Source of the DNA: Aedes albopictus
Lineage: Eukaryota > Arthropoda > Insecta > Diptera > Culicidae
Reading direction: 5' to 3'
Length of the DNA: 64,000 bases
Assembly (NCBI RefSeq): GCF_035046485.1
Contig: NC_085138.1
Span: 87,717,228-87,781,227, forward strand
Shown here piece by piece: positions 42,659 to 54,000 of this stretch; the stretch's first letter is position 1, and every line of letters starts with the position of its first letter. A program made the position numbers and the translations under genes. The notes under the pieces are model-generated. The model was not told the DNA's origin. It worked only from the letters and a program-made list of their open reading frames with translations, and searched no databases.

Positions 42659-44370
42659 CGCCACCGGCCGCCATTTGGCTACCAAGATATTGTAAGCTTT
42701 CAACATTCTCCACTGATTGCCCAGCTACCGTAAAGCTGGAAGGGTTGATCGTGTTTACATCCATAGATTTAGTCTTGTTGACGTTGATGGTAAGACCTGC
42801 CGCTGAGGAACGATTGGCAAGATCATCGAGCTTACTCTGCATATCAGAGCGCTGTTGAGCTAAGAGAGCAACGTCATCAGCTACTTCGAAGTCGTCGAAG
42901 TCGTGCTCCATGGTAATGGGCTGCCACAGCAACGCACGATTTGGTTCAAGATCAATCGCACCTACCAAGATTCCGTCGATAACGATGAGGAACAGTAGTG
43001 GTGACTGGTGATAGTATACATCCTTGCCTCACTACAATAACGACCCAGATGGGATCGAACAAAACACCGTTGTGCAGTACTCTGCACGAAAATGCCCTGT
43101 ACTATGCTTCAATAAGGCCGATCATTTTCTCAGGGACATCCTTGCGCCTTTGAGCTCCCCACATGTTTTCGTGGTTGAGACGGTCGAAAGCTTTTTCGTA
43201 ATCAATGAACACCAGGTAAAGAAACTCTTGGAATTCGTTTATTTGTTCCAGCATAGTATGGAGCGTAACAATATTGTCCACACAGGATCGTCCGGCACGG
43301 AATCTTGCTTGCTGCCGTAGGAGAGTTGCGTCATTCTGCTCTTGTACCCGGTTGAGTATCACTTTGCCGAGGATTTTGAGAACAATGCACAGCAACTGGA
43401 TGTCCCACCAATTATCGCATCACCCTTTTGGGCAGCTTCACTAAGACGCCTTTCATCCAGTCGACCGGAAATGTCGTGGTTTCTCATATGCTGCAGCATA
43501 AGTGATGTAACAATTGTGCAGATACTACGGGGTCAACTTTAAGAATCTCGGTTGATATGCGATCGACGCTCGAGGCTCTGTTCCATTTCATGCTACGAAT
43601 GGCTGTTTCTATCTCCTGCACTGATGGAGGTTTGGTGTTGACACGGGTTATGCGTCAAACTCTTGGCGGATCATGCTGAGGTGTTGGTACGTGGCCGACA
43701 CTTGATAAAGCTTCCAAAGTGCTCAACTGATCAGCCCCCAAGTAACACACTTGTCACAGAAGAGTCACGGCGGAGCATGTTTATGTTGCGCAGAAGTAAC
43801 TGTAACTTACTTCTTGCAAGTAAGTATTTATTTATTAGAAGTATGTCATAGTGACTCTTCTGTGATTTGGGCCAGAGCGATCAATAACTGTGCCGATATG
43901 TCTTTCAAGGGCATCGTAACTTTCATCTTAGCCCCACTAAAGGCGACGTGAAACATCGTAGAGGAGACGGATGTCACCGGTGTTTGCGGCTTTCTAGCCT
44001 TCGTTGGCTAGGAAACCCGCCCACGCTCTTTTGTCCCGTCTACATGAGCATTTCACTTCCTTCTCGAGAGCCGAATAGCGCTTACGGGCTACGGCTTTGG
44101 CTCCTCGTGTTTTCGCTCGCTCTATCGCGACATTGGCGTTTCTTCGCTTCTCTATCTTCCTCCAGGTGCCATCTGTGATCCACTGCTTTCTCTCGGTGCG
44201 AAGATCACCCAAATTATGTTCGCCGGTGGCGATGAATGCGTTCTTGATGATGCTCCTTTGATCTTCTACGCTTCCACCTTCCGGAATATTCGCAGCACGG
44301 TTCTCCAGCTCTCCGACGAAGGACGTTTTCATCGCAGTGTCTTCCCGTCGGCGTGTGTTGAATGGCGCAA
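42659..44370 (-). pseudogene. Old LINE, upstream part with reverse transcriptase
   Basis: From upstream to downstream on the minus strand: a linker with LRTERKQWITDGTWRKIE (44200-44150), the reverse transcriptase start, ARFRAGRSCVDNI and LVFIDYEKAFDRLNH (motif A, 43300-43170), FEVADDVALLAQQRSDMQ (the active-site box, FADD altered to VADD, about 42880), and GLTINVNKTKSMDV. It continues at 39121 after the hAT MITE. Several frameshifts, the V for F change and an internal MITE candidate near 43738-43880 show age. Clade not settled; RTE-like or related APE-type LINE. Confidence 0.75.
43738..43880. mobile_element. Small MITE candidate
   Basis: Inverted CACAGAAGAGTCAC (43755-43768) and GTGACTCTTCTGTG (43851-43864) enclose a segment that interrupts the LINE reading frame. 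Outer borders CCCAAGTAACACA and ATTTGGG are less regular, and the TSD is uncertain. Confidence 0.5.
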
Positions 44371-44649
44371 ATTTAATTGGAAGTGTAAGAAATGATTTGA
44401 TCTAGCGTAGACGTTTACTGGATATTTTTCAACTAAAGTGGAATTATGTACGGAAAAACAAACGAAAACAAAAATGCCAGTACTAACCGTTCAACATTTG
44501 GCGAATTACCCTAGTATTCTTTAATATCAAAAATGTAGATAACTCAAATCTACTGCTTTTTAATGCGCTTTGTCCTAATTGAAAGGTCCCCTCAGAAGAA
44601 AGAAGAAAAGTTTTCCTGAAGAAGTTAATATTATATGCAAGATTGTATG
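44371..44649. other. No gene; 3' flank of the IR gene
   Basis: AT-rich sequence between the LINE relic and the receptor polyadenylation signal. Confidence 0.5.
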
Positions 44650-44655
44650 CTTTAT
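44650..44655 (-). terminator. Polyadenylation signal
   Basis: AATAAA on the minus strand about 15 bp after the receptor stop codon. Confidence 0.6.
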
Positions 44656-44670
44656 TGCTAAACTACCTCC

Positions 44671-46389
44671 TTAAAATTTCCCACGAAACTGGTACACCCA
44701 TTCCAGAACAAAAGTCACGGTTGCAGCGGAAAGCCCAATGGCCAGCGCGATCCAAGTGCATATCAAGTCATCAAACATCAGCAAACCCAAATCCTCGAGC
44801 TCTACCGTCAGGCATTCTGCTCTATCCAGCAAATTATGCTCGAAGAGGGCATCCTTTTTCCACAGGCTGAACAGTCCCACCTCGTAAAACACCTGCTGCG
44901 TAAACTGCAAAATATCCGCCAAAGGCGAGATATGCCCCACCAAGAACATCCCAATGGTGGTTTTTCGTATCTCGTCCAACAACACGTACTTAGGCCGGCG
45001 CAGCTTAAAATCATAATTGCCCAGCGATTGGAGCATATCCTTGGCGTAGTTGGCATCCTGTGCGTCATAAGCGTTGACTCCGTCCATCCGAAGCAGACTC
45101 TCATTCTGGTGCATGGGGATGATCAACGATCCTATCACAACATCCTTGGTGATTCTTACATTGTTCCTTAGATTTGATTTGACTTTTAAACCCGATTGGA
45201 CCAGTTGCTTGAGGGTGGTGATCTTTTCGATCGATGGTTTGTTGGTCATAAACGAAATGATTTTGGTTTCGTATGCGTTGAACATCAGAAAGAAGAACAC
45301 AATCAGCGGAAAGAACACAAGCTTCTCTCTGGTTTTGGCCTGATGCAAGTTGTAGCGTTCGAATCCGCAAACCAACAGTAAAATGGGATCATTCTTGAAC
45401 AGCTTTGGAAAGATAACACTTAACACTTCAATCAGTATAATCATGGATTCGATCACTGTCCACCCTTCCCAAGCGAAAGGTTTGACGAACATTTCGATTT
45501 CATTGTATAGCCGGCTCTGCGGAACCGCAATGACCTCCGATATTGGTTCGAGATTTGCCATCATTCGGTACATCTTCGGAGTGAGACCCACCACTCCGAA
45601 CTTATCCAGCACAATGTCAATTTCCGGCGTGTGTGTGAGTACATCGATGCATTGGAACACCGTCATGGACAACGTGCAAACTCCCGGAAGGTAAAATGCT
45701 GTGGTATTGACGAATCGTGCCGTTTCCTGCACCCAGCGAACATACGGCGTAAATGGTGATCCCTTACTGGTAAAGCGTATGCCTCGGCCTTTCAGGTGTC
45801 TCGCGTTACTCTTGAACATCTCTTCTGGCGGAGGAAAATACTTCAGGATAGAGGTTATTGTTCCAGTATAATCCATAAAGAAAAAAGCCCGTCTTGTATA
45901 CTCCATGTAAACCACCTTGTCAAACTGCCACATGGTCAACAGTCTGGTAATACCGTCAAGGCAGTCCAAACAGGTGACGTTGAACAGCACCAGAACCCGG
46001 GTGTTGGAATCCAGGTTGAGGAAGTTCCGCCTAATGTGACAGGAACGATTCCCCGGCTGAAGAACCCGGTTGCCGACGTGCACTACGAACAGCCCGGGCT
46101 TGTGCGGAAGGTTTTCATGTGTGATCTTGAACGATGCGTTGATGACATATTTGACGACGTGATCCAGAGCTGGGGTGGCCAAGAGTTCATCGAACCATCC
46201 CTCGAAGGGGTGCTGCGGTTCAAGGCCTTGGAATACGCATTCGAATGTGCCGGCTTCTTGGCGTGCGAGGTGCCGAATCAGGGCCACCGTGTAGTTCAAG
46301 TGGTTTTGTGATGTTGGTGGGTTGGACGCAACGAACCGGAGGTTGCAAAATGTTATGTGGAGAATTGCGATTGGCGCGACCGATTTCAT
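44671..46389 (-). CDS. Divergent ionotropic receptor (chemosensory ion channel)
   Basis: Intronless. The frame is open from 46431 (586 codons), but an initiator at 46405-46410 and the signal-peptide-like MKSVAPIAILHITFCNLRF favour the Met at 46389, giving 572 residues. Layout matches the + strand receptor: extracellular part with LFVVHVGNRVLQPG and FDKVVYMEYTRR, then VPQSRLYNEIEMFVKPFA, helix 1 (near 307, WTVIESMIILIEVLSVIF), KNDPILLLVCGFERYNLHQA, helix 2 (FFPLIVFFFLMFNAYETKIISFM), the second lobe, FDDLICTWIALAIGLS as start of the last helix, and a short cytosolic end. FGFERYNLH-type motifs are shared with both other copies. Expected to be a subunit of a plasma-membrane chemoreceptor channel in sensory neurons; ligand unknown. 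No lesions. Confidence 0.88.
   Translation of the reverse strand: MKSVAPIAILHITFCNLRFVASNPPTSQNHLNYTVALIRHLARQEAGTFECVFQGLEPQHPFEGWFDELLATPALDHVVKYVINASFKITHENLPHKPGLFVVHVGNRVLQPGNRSCHIRRNFLNLDSNTRVLVLFNVTCLDCLDGITRLLTMWQFDKVVYMEYTRRAFFFMDYTGTITSILKYFPPPEEMFKSNARHLKGRGIRFTSKGSPFTPYVRWVQETARFVNTTAFYLPGVCTLSMTVFQCIDVLTHTPEIDIVLDKFGVVGLTPKMYRMMANLEPISEVIAVPQSRLYNEIEMFVKPFAWEGWTVIESMIILIEVLSVIFPKLFKNDPILLLVCGFERYNLHQAKTREKLVFFPLIVFFFLMFNAYETKIISFMTNKPSIEKITTLKQLVQSGLKVKSNLRNNVRITKDVVIGSLIIPMHQNESLLRMDGVNAYDAQDANYAKDMLQSLGNYDFKLRRPKYVLLDEIRKTTIGMFLVGHISPLADILQFTQQVFYEVGLFSLWKKDALFEHNLLDRAECLTVELEDLGLLMFDDLICTWIALAIGLSAATVTFVLEWVYQFRGKF
46377..46381 (-). promoter_or_regulatory. Candidate downstream promoter element (GGTCG)
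   Basis: Lies exactly at +28 to +32 from the A of the initiator and matches the DPE consensus RGWYV. It overlaps codons 3-5 of the receptor. Confidence 0.5.
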
Positions 46390-46404
46390 TGTTTGAATAG
46401 AATT

Positions 46405-46410
46405 TACTGA
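46405..46410 (-). promoter_or_regulatory. Candidate initiator (TCAGTA)
   Basis: Initiator match with its A at 46408, 19 bp before the ATG at 46389. Same arrangement as in the + strand receptor. Confidence 0.5.
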
Positions 46411-46431
46411 GCATGAAATGTAAGGCGTCAT

Positions 46432-47079
46432 GCTGCATACAATACATTACGAAATTGAAAAATCTGGTAATGATTTATGCAGTCCTTGAATTTCAAAAGT
46501 AATTTAGGAGTAACTGATCTGTCAAAGTAAAATAAGAGCTGTTTACTCAAGGTCTCTATCACTAACCCATTAACGCCCAAGGTGTCTCACAATTTTAATC
46601 TTCATATAGTTTTATCATCAACAGTACAGTTTCAATAAAATAAACACGATTTAACAAAAAAAAACAGGCAGTCTATGGTGTAGTTCTAAGGAAACACTTC
46701 AACATCCAATAATTTTCTAAAGTTAAATTTCAGCACAACTATTATACTTGCGTTACATACTGATCCGCAGAGATACAACATAACTGTAAACAGGTAAAAG
46801 AGATGATGACTACTCAAACATGTTTCTGCCACGCTCCCACTTTTATTTGATCTAATTGAAGTTTTTTATTCATTTAATCTTGGGTTTAATGCCTGGAAGA
46901 ATCTTAAAAAGTTTATCTGAGAAAATCCGGAGAGATTCCTAAAAGATTCCTAGATTCTTGAATTGCAGGAGAAACCTATAAAGCAATACTGAGAGAACTT
47001 CATGGAGGAATGATGAAAGGATGCCAGGAGAAATTATTAAAAGAATCTCAAAAGTGTTTCCTGTAAGAATATTGGGATT
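46432..47079. other. No gene; decayed minisatellite
   Basis: 5' flank of the receptor gene. From about 46895 to 47070 it shows decayed minisatellite units (GAGATTCCTAAAAGATTCC, GGAGAAACC). No ORF. Confidence 0.5.
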
Positions 47080-47760
47080 TTTTTATCTGCATTAACGAGA
47101 TTTTAGCCCCAGACTATAGTTCACGTCGGGACCCACGATTTACTTCCGTTTCCAGGACCGCGGTGTGATAGTTACGTGCTCTAACCAGGGCCCTACATTT
47201 TCAATTTCAATTGAAATTTTCAGACGAGGTTCGTAAACAATGTTTTCAATCGTCAATGGAAACAAGGCGTCGTCGTCGTCGCTCAGCCCGACTATCATCG
47301 TCACCGATGAACCGACGGTGCTGCGCCGTCGCAGATGCCACTTTGTTTCGCACTCACAAGCTCACGCACGCTCGTTCGGCATCGAATGAATTTCTCTGTT
47401 GTAACTCAATTGATGAGTGTAACTACCGGCAAATCTGTGTAATGTTAATGTATGCTATGCATATTTTACTGAAATAGTCTATTTCCCATGAAAAAATTGA
47501 GCAAACATACATTTTAAACAATTTGAAAATTTCAATTGAATCCCAATCGGTGTGAAAATGAGCCGCCACCCGTCGTTGCGTCGAAGAAAGTGACAAGAAG
47601 GAGTGATGAAGCGAAGCGCATGCATGTTGTTATGAATGTTCCCGTCGTCGGCGTCCGTCTGATGCTGATGGGCGCTCGCTTTCAGCGTCATGTTTTGGTT
47701 TCGACGATGTAGGCCCCTGGCTCTAACCATCACACCAGGCATGCTCCACTTGGGAAAAAT
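47080..47760 (-). mobile_element. SINE relic split by a hAT element
   Basis: Flanks 47080-47185 and 47728-47760 together resemble the SINE at 22630-22809: the ATTAACGAGATTTTAGCCC end, CGGGACCCACG, and the tRNA-like GATAGTTACGTGCTCTAACC...ATCACACCAG. The hAT element 47186-47719 sits inside the tRNA-like head. Confidence 0.6.
47186..47719. mobile_element. Non-autonomous hAT element
   Basis: 534 bp, termini CAGGGCCCTACAT and the complement of CAGGGGCCTACAT, with an 8-bp TSD GCTCTAAC (47178-47185, 47720-47727). Interior frames (for example 47211-47477) have no transposase features. Contains a CAATTTCAATTGAAATT palindrome near each end. Confidence 0.88.
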
Positions 47761-47856
47761 CTTTGAAACAAATCCGTGTTGAAGAAATGAAGAAATAAAT
47801 ATCGAAAGGAATACTTGAAAGATTGGGGGGCGGAATCCCACGGAAACCACGCTTCC

Positions 47857-50800
47857 ATGGGCGTAGCCAGAGGGGGGAGGGGGGCAGGGAGGGCGTGTCC
47901 CCCCCCTGGTCATCAGATTTTTTTTAAATATTGAGCCAACTCAAGTTCCAGAAAAAATATCTCAAAAATTTAATATTTTAATATTTTAATAATTAAGGTT
48001 TTTATCCACAATTATCAAACCTTTTTACTCGAGAGCCACACTAAATTTCGCCAAATATTTCTCCAAGAGAACCACTCAATCTTATCTTAGATTTTTTACC
48101 AAATAACAAGCTTGGCTGAATGGCTAAATTTTGTGATGCTTATTTGTGGAATACAAAAACAGCATGCCACATTTTCCAGATATGCAGGAAACGCTTCCGG
48201 TAGGGAGAAGGAAGGTCTTTGTAGAACCATATGCTGTTATAGAGTGCAGTTATGTGCTACTGCAACACGAATTTTCACTAGCATTCAATTCAAACAAACG
48301 TCATGCTAAGAGCAAAATACCTGACATTTATTTACGAAAACTTTCAAGGGCACCTTCAGAAATTCCTTTAGGCATTTATTCAGGAACTTCTAAAAGGAAT
48401 TCTTTCAGAAATTCCACAAGGGACTTCTCCAGGAGTTTCTCCTTTGTGAATTCTACCATGGGCACCTTGCAGGGTTCCGATAGTGATTGTTTCAGGATTT
48501 GCTCCAAGAAATGCACCAAGAATTCTTCCCACGATTACTTCAGATTTTTTTTACAGATACTTCTGCAAGGATACATCGATTAATTCCTCCAGGATTTTTT
48601 CCATAGCTTCCTTCAGTGATTCCATCATAGATTGCTCCAGAAAATTTTTCAAGAATTCGTTTTCTGGTTTTACCCGATATTCCTCCAGGAATTTATCCTG
48701 TGATATCTATAGAGGTTCAGAGCAGAAATATCTTCCAGAAACCGTTACAGGAAATTTTGTCAGAGATTAGCTAAAAACTAACCAGGATTTCCTTAAAACA
48801 TTGCACAAAACAATCTTTTTTGAGTCCATGCAAAAAGATTCCAACAATCATTCGACCAAACATGATTGCAGACATGAATACCTCCACATCTTTTTCCAAC
48901 ACAAATTCATCCAGGATTTTTTTAAGAAAGTTTTCCTAGGATTTTCTAAGAAATTCCTCATGGGATTGGTTCCGAGATTCCTCATGGTTATTTTTTCAGG
49001 AATTCCTCCATGTTTTCCTTCAAGAATTCCTCCAGGAATTCACCCGGGAATTTCTTTTGTGTTTTTCCAGGAACAACTCCACGGATTATTTAAAAATTCC
49101 CCCAACGGTTCCCTCAGGAACACTTTTTAAGGAGTTCCTCTTGGAATTCATTCAGGCACTCCACCAGGAATTCATCCAGTAGTTCCTCCAGAGACTATTT
49201 AGGGAAAGCCTTAGGAATGCCTCCAGGAATTGCTTCCGGGATTCCTCCTGGGGTTTCTTCAGGAGTTCTTACAGGGATTCCTTCAGGAACTGCTACTGGG
49301 ATTCCTCAAGGAGTCTCTCCAATGAATCTTCTTAGAATTCCTTCAAGATTTCTCCCAGGACTAAATCTGCAATTTCTTCAGTAATTCTTCCTGGGATTCC
49401 TACAGGAATTTCTCAAGGGATTCCTCCACGAATTTCTACAGAGATTCCTCCAGGAATTGTTTCAAAGATTCCTCTGGGAATTGCTGCAGGAGACCTTCTA
49501 AAAATCATCCAGAGATTTCTTCAAAAATGCCTCTAGAGAGTAGAGTTCCTCCAGAAACTCCTCCAGAAATTCATCTAACGATTCCTCCATAAACTCCGCC
49601 AGAAAATCCTCTACAGATTTCTGCAGGAGTTCCCCTAGAGATTACTTCAGGAATCCCTCCGGGCATTCTTCTAGGATATCCTCCAGGGATCCATCCAAGA
49701 ATTCTTACATTTTTTTTTTCAGAGATTCCTCCAAGAATTTCTCCAGATTTTCCTCAATGTATTTCTTTTGGACTTCCTCCAGGCATTCCTCCAGAGATTC
49801 CTCTAGTAGCTGCTACCGGGATTCTGCCAAGAATTCCACCAGGAATTAATACAGAAATATATCCAGAAAATTTTCAAAGGATTCCTCCAGGGATTTTTTC
49901 CAGAGACTCCAGAGACTTCATCCAAAGATTTCTCCAGGAATTACTTCAGGAAATCCTCCAAGAATTCCACCAGGAATTCTCCTAGGCATTCTTCCAGGCA
50001 ATTTTACAGACATTTTTCCCAGGGATTCCTCCTTCGATTCCTTCAGAGATTTCTCCAGGAATTTTTCCAGCGATTCCTCCAGGAATTCCACCAGATATTC
50101 CTCCAGGAATTGCTTCAGGGAGTCCTCCAGGAATTCCCCAGGAGTTTCTCTAGGAGTTCTTCCAGGAGTTTCTCCTGGGATTTCTTCATTATTTTTTCCT
50201 GGAATTCCTTCAGAAACCCACGCAGGGTCATCCAGGATTTCATCCAGGAAATTCTACAGGGTCTCAACGAGGAATTTCTTCAGGAATTCTTCAGAGATTC
50301 CTTTAATAATTCTACAGGATTTACTCTAGTAATACCTTCTAAATTTTTTTCATGAATTCCTTCAAGAATTCTTGCAGATTTTCCTCCAGAAATTGCTGCA
50401 TGGATTCCTCTAGGAATTCCGCTAAAAATTTCTACAGGAAGTTCTTCAGGGATTTTTCCAGGGATTTCTCCACTAATTTCTTCAATAATTTCCCCAGAGA
50501 TTCCTTCAGAAATTCTTTCGAGGATTTCTCCAGAAATTTCTTCAGAAATTCCTCCAAGAATTTCTCAGGGGATTTTTACAGAAATTTTTCCCAGAGCTCC
50601 TCTAGATTTTCCTCAGAAATTCATCCAGTAATTGTTGCAAGAATTTCTCCAAAGATTCCTCCAGGAATTTCCTCAAGGATTTCTGCAGCAATTCTCAAAG
50701 GAAAACCTCCAGGACTTCCTATAAGTATTCCTCCAGGATTTAATCTATGAATTTCTCCAGGAACTCCTCCAGGAAATTCTCCTGGAATTACCCCAAGAAT

Positions 50801-51617
50801 TTCTTCAGGAATTCGTCCAGTAATTTCTCAAGGAATTGATCCAGGAAATCCTCCACAAATTTGTCCAAGGGTTCCTCCAGGAAATCCTTCTAGAATTTCT
50901 CAAGGAATACTTTCATAAATTTCTCCAGCAATTCCTCCCAGAATTCCTTTGGAGATTTCTCCAGTATTTTTTCCAGGGATTGCTCCAAGAATTCATCCAA
51001 GAAATTTCATCAGGAATTTCTCCAGGATTTCCTGTTGGGTCTTATTCAAGAATTCTTCCAAGAATTACGCCAGGAATTTGTTCAGAAGTTCCTCCATGAT
51101 TCTCTCTAGAGATTTTCTCAGGAATTTGCTTCAGGGAATCCTCCTGGAATTCCTTCAGGGATTTCTCCAAGATCTCCCCCAAGGATTCCTTCTGAAATTT
51201 CTCTATGATTTCCTTTAAAAATTCTAAGAAGTTTGCTTTTGATTTCTTCTCTAGGGATTCCTCCCAGAATTCCTCCAGGAATTTCTCCAGAACTTCCTCC
51301 AAGGAATCCTCCAGAAATTTATCAAGGATTTCTTCTAGGATTTCCTCATGAGATCTCTTCAGATATTTCTCAAGGTATTCGCCCCACAATTCCTGTATAA
51401 CCTTCAGGTATACTTCCAAAAATTTCACCAGGGATTCCTCCGGGAATTTCTTCAGGCTCCAGGGATTTATTCAGGAATCTTCCAGGGATTGTTCCTGGAA
51501 TTTCTCAAATTGTTTCTACAGAAATTTCAAGAATTTCTAGAGAAACTCCTCCAGCACCACGTTGATTTATGTGGATCAGGCGAGTTTTTTTTTACCGAAA
51601 AGCTGGCTACGCCCTTG
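47857..51617. mobile_element. Long element with GGGCGTAGCCAG ends and internal minisatellite
   Basis: Termini read GGGCGTAGCCAG (47859-47870) and its complement (51603-51614), with a 9-bp direct repeat CACGCTTCC outside (47848-47856, 51618-51626). A 9-bp duplication fits Mutator-like elements. Behind the left terminus lies a G-run tract (47871-47895). The interior is about 0.4 kb of unique sequence and then some 3.2 kb of minisatellite. No transposase was seen; a minisatellite-loaded non-autonomous element is the simplest reading. Confidence 0.65.
48300..51545 (+). repeat. TTCCTCCAGGAA minisatellite, moderately diverged
   Basis: A 12-bp-based array (consensus near GGAATTCCTCCA, with A/T variants) lying entirely inside the 47857-51617 element. 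Open frames of 80-190 codons arise from the unit and code for monotonous Phe, Leu, Ser and Arg patterns; I do not regard them as genes. Confidence 0.85.
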
Positions 51618-51626
51618 CACGCTTCC

Positions 51627-51750
51627 CAAATTATGTTATCACGGCGCACCAGTCTCTTGCAGGCTCGCCAAAACGAGCAGAAAAAGCAAGCCTGCGTCAC
51701 GTTGGAGCGCCACGAATGCCGAGTTTGGGAAGCGCAGCCTAAAAGAATCC
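51627..51750. other. Short unique segment
   Basis: About 120 bp without repeat structure between two minisatellite arrays of opposite polarity. An open frame crosses it (51562-51813) but shows no domain. Confidence 0.4.
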
Positions 51751-54000
51751 TGGAAGAATTGCCCAAAGGAATCCCGAGAAGAACGCCTGAAAGAATCAAG
51801 GGAGAAAAACTGAGAAGGGGAGACTCAATGGAGGAATCCTTGAAGAATTCCTGCAGAAATTTCCTTGTTGAGGATCGAATCCCATTCTCGAAATACTCCA
51901 AATCTTTCTGAAGAAATCCTTGAAAGAAGCCTGTAAGAAACCTGGCATAATCTCCGAAAAAAAGCTAGTTGTAATCCTTTTTAAAATCTTAGAGGGATTC
52001 TTGAAAGAATCCTGGGAGAGATCTCTGTAAGATTTTTGGAGAAACCCATGAAACCCATGAATGCATCACAGGAGAAATCCCCCACGAACCTCTCCACCTG
52101 AATCTCAAGAGAAAGTAGTGTAGGAAACCTGGAAGAAATCCCGATAGGAATCTTTGAAGAAATCCCAGAAGAAATCTTTTGAATAATCTTAGGAGAAATC
52201 TCTAAAACTATCTCTGACGGAAAAATTAAAAGAATCTTAAAATTCAGAAAATAATTCCTAAAGAAAACCACGGAATATCAATGATTGGATCACGATATAA
52301 ATTTTTGAATAAATCCCTGAAAGCATCCATAGGCAATCCTCATAGGAATCGCCAAATAAATGTTGGAAGGAATACTTGAAAGAATACCAGAAGAAATCCA
52401 GGTGGAAATCGTTAAAGAAAGCTCACAAGAAATGATGATAGAAATCCCTAAAGGAAACACGGGGAGAATCTTTGAAAGAATCCCTGAATGAATTGCGGAA
52501 GGAATATCTAGGAAAAAATGATGAAAGAATCTCAAAATGAATTCCTGAAGAAATCTTTAGAGAACCCCTGAAAGAATTCCGAAAGTATTACCTTAAGAAA
52601 ACCCCGGAAAAACTAATTGAAAAACTCTTGATTTCGATCCCAGTCGCAGTCTCAGGAATAATCCGTGGAAGAATCCCAGAATAAGCCCCCAAAGTAATCC
52701 CGGGAGAACCTCCAAATGGAATTCCGAGAAATATTCTTGAAGGAATCCTGAAACAAATTATTGAAGAAATCCCTGAAGGAATCCCTGAGATTCCTAGGAA
52801 GAATCCTAGGAGAAGACATCCTAGGAGAAATCCTCGATAGAAGCTCAGGAGGAATGAAAAACAATCCGGAAGAAATCCTCAAAAGAGTCACGTGAAGACA
52901 TCTCCCTGAAGAAGTCCAGGAAGAATTCCCTAATAAATTACGGGAGGAATACCCAAAAAATTCCAGAAGAAGTTCCGGGAACCAGTGGAATCCCGGGAAG
53001 AAACTCAGGAAGAATTCTAAAGGAATCGCTGATAAAATCTCGGGTAAAATTCAGGACAGAACTCAGATGGAATTTCGGGAGAAATCACTAAAGCAATTCC
53101 GAAAGGAATCAATCAAGGAGTGCCTGGGAACGTCAATGAAGGAATCTCGGATGGAATCTTCGGAAGAATGCCTAAAAGAATCCTAGGAGAAAATTCCAGG
53201 GAGCGGTAAGAACCCCTGCTTTGATCTCGGCCTTAATTCGTAAAGGAATCCTTGAAGAAATCCCAAAAGGAGTCCCAGGGAAGTCGTTGAAGAGATCCCA
53301 GGAAAGAATCCGAAATAAATCCCTGGAAAAACTCTTAAAGAAATCAGGAGGAATCTCCATAGCAATCCATAGGAAAATTTTGAAAAGAATCTTGGAATAA
53401 TTCTACATAGGAATCCCGGGAATAATCTTTAAAAGAATCTCTGAATAGATCTCGGGAGGAATTTCTACTAAAATTTTAAGAAAAGTCACTAAAGGAATTC
53501 CAAGAAAAGTTTCTAAAGGCATCCCGAGAGAAATCCTCTCAGAAGAAATCCCACGATGAATCCCTGATGAAACCCAGGAGATTCCCTGATCTCGGAAAGA
53601 ATTTTGGAGAAACCCTTGAAAGAATACCGGGAGGAAGTCCTGGAGGAATCCTTAGAAGAATACTTAAAGGGATCTTATGAGGAAACGTGTACGGAATACC
53701 GGGAAAAATTTCAGGAAAATTTATGGGACGAATCCGTACAGTATTCTCTAGAGGAATAACAAGATGAAACATGGTAGGAATCATGGGAGAAATCCGTGGA
53801 GGGTGGAATTATTGAATATTTGATAAACCACGGCCACATGTAATCTTTGACTCCATGGATGAACTGTTAAAGAAATACGTTGCAGAAATTTCAGAAAAAG
53901 CCTTTGGAGATATTTTTGAAAAAATCTCTGATGGAACTTCTGAAGAATTCTTTGTAGAATCTCAATAGAAATCTCTGGGTCAATTCTGTGGAGAACCGTA
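51751..54000 (-). repeat. Minisatellite array, inverted polarity
   Basis: The same family as 48300-51545 read on the other strand (GGAAGAATCC, GAGGAATTCC types), more decayed, with many single-base and length changes. Confidence 0.8.

Noticed and set aside
47211..47477. Arg-rich 88-codon frame as a transposase N-terminus
   Set aside because: It lies inside a 534-bp non-autonomous hAT element and shows neither a BED finger nor catalytic motifs.
48112..49130. Series of frames 48112-48309, 48146-48583, 48483-48770 and 48801-49130 as an exon cluster
   Set aside because: They overlap, change frame and consist of minisatellite-coded Phe/Ser/Arg patterns.
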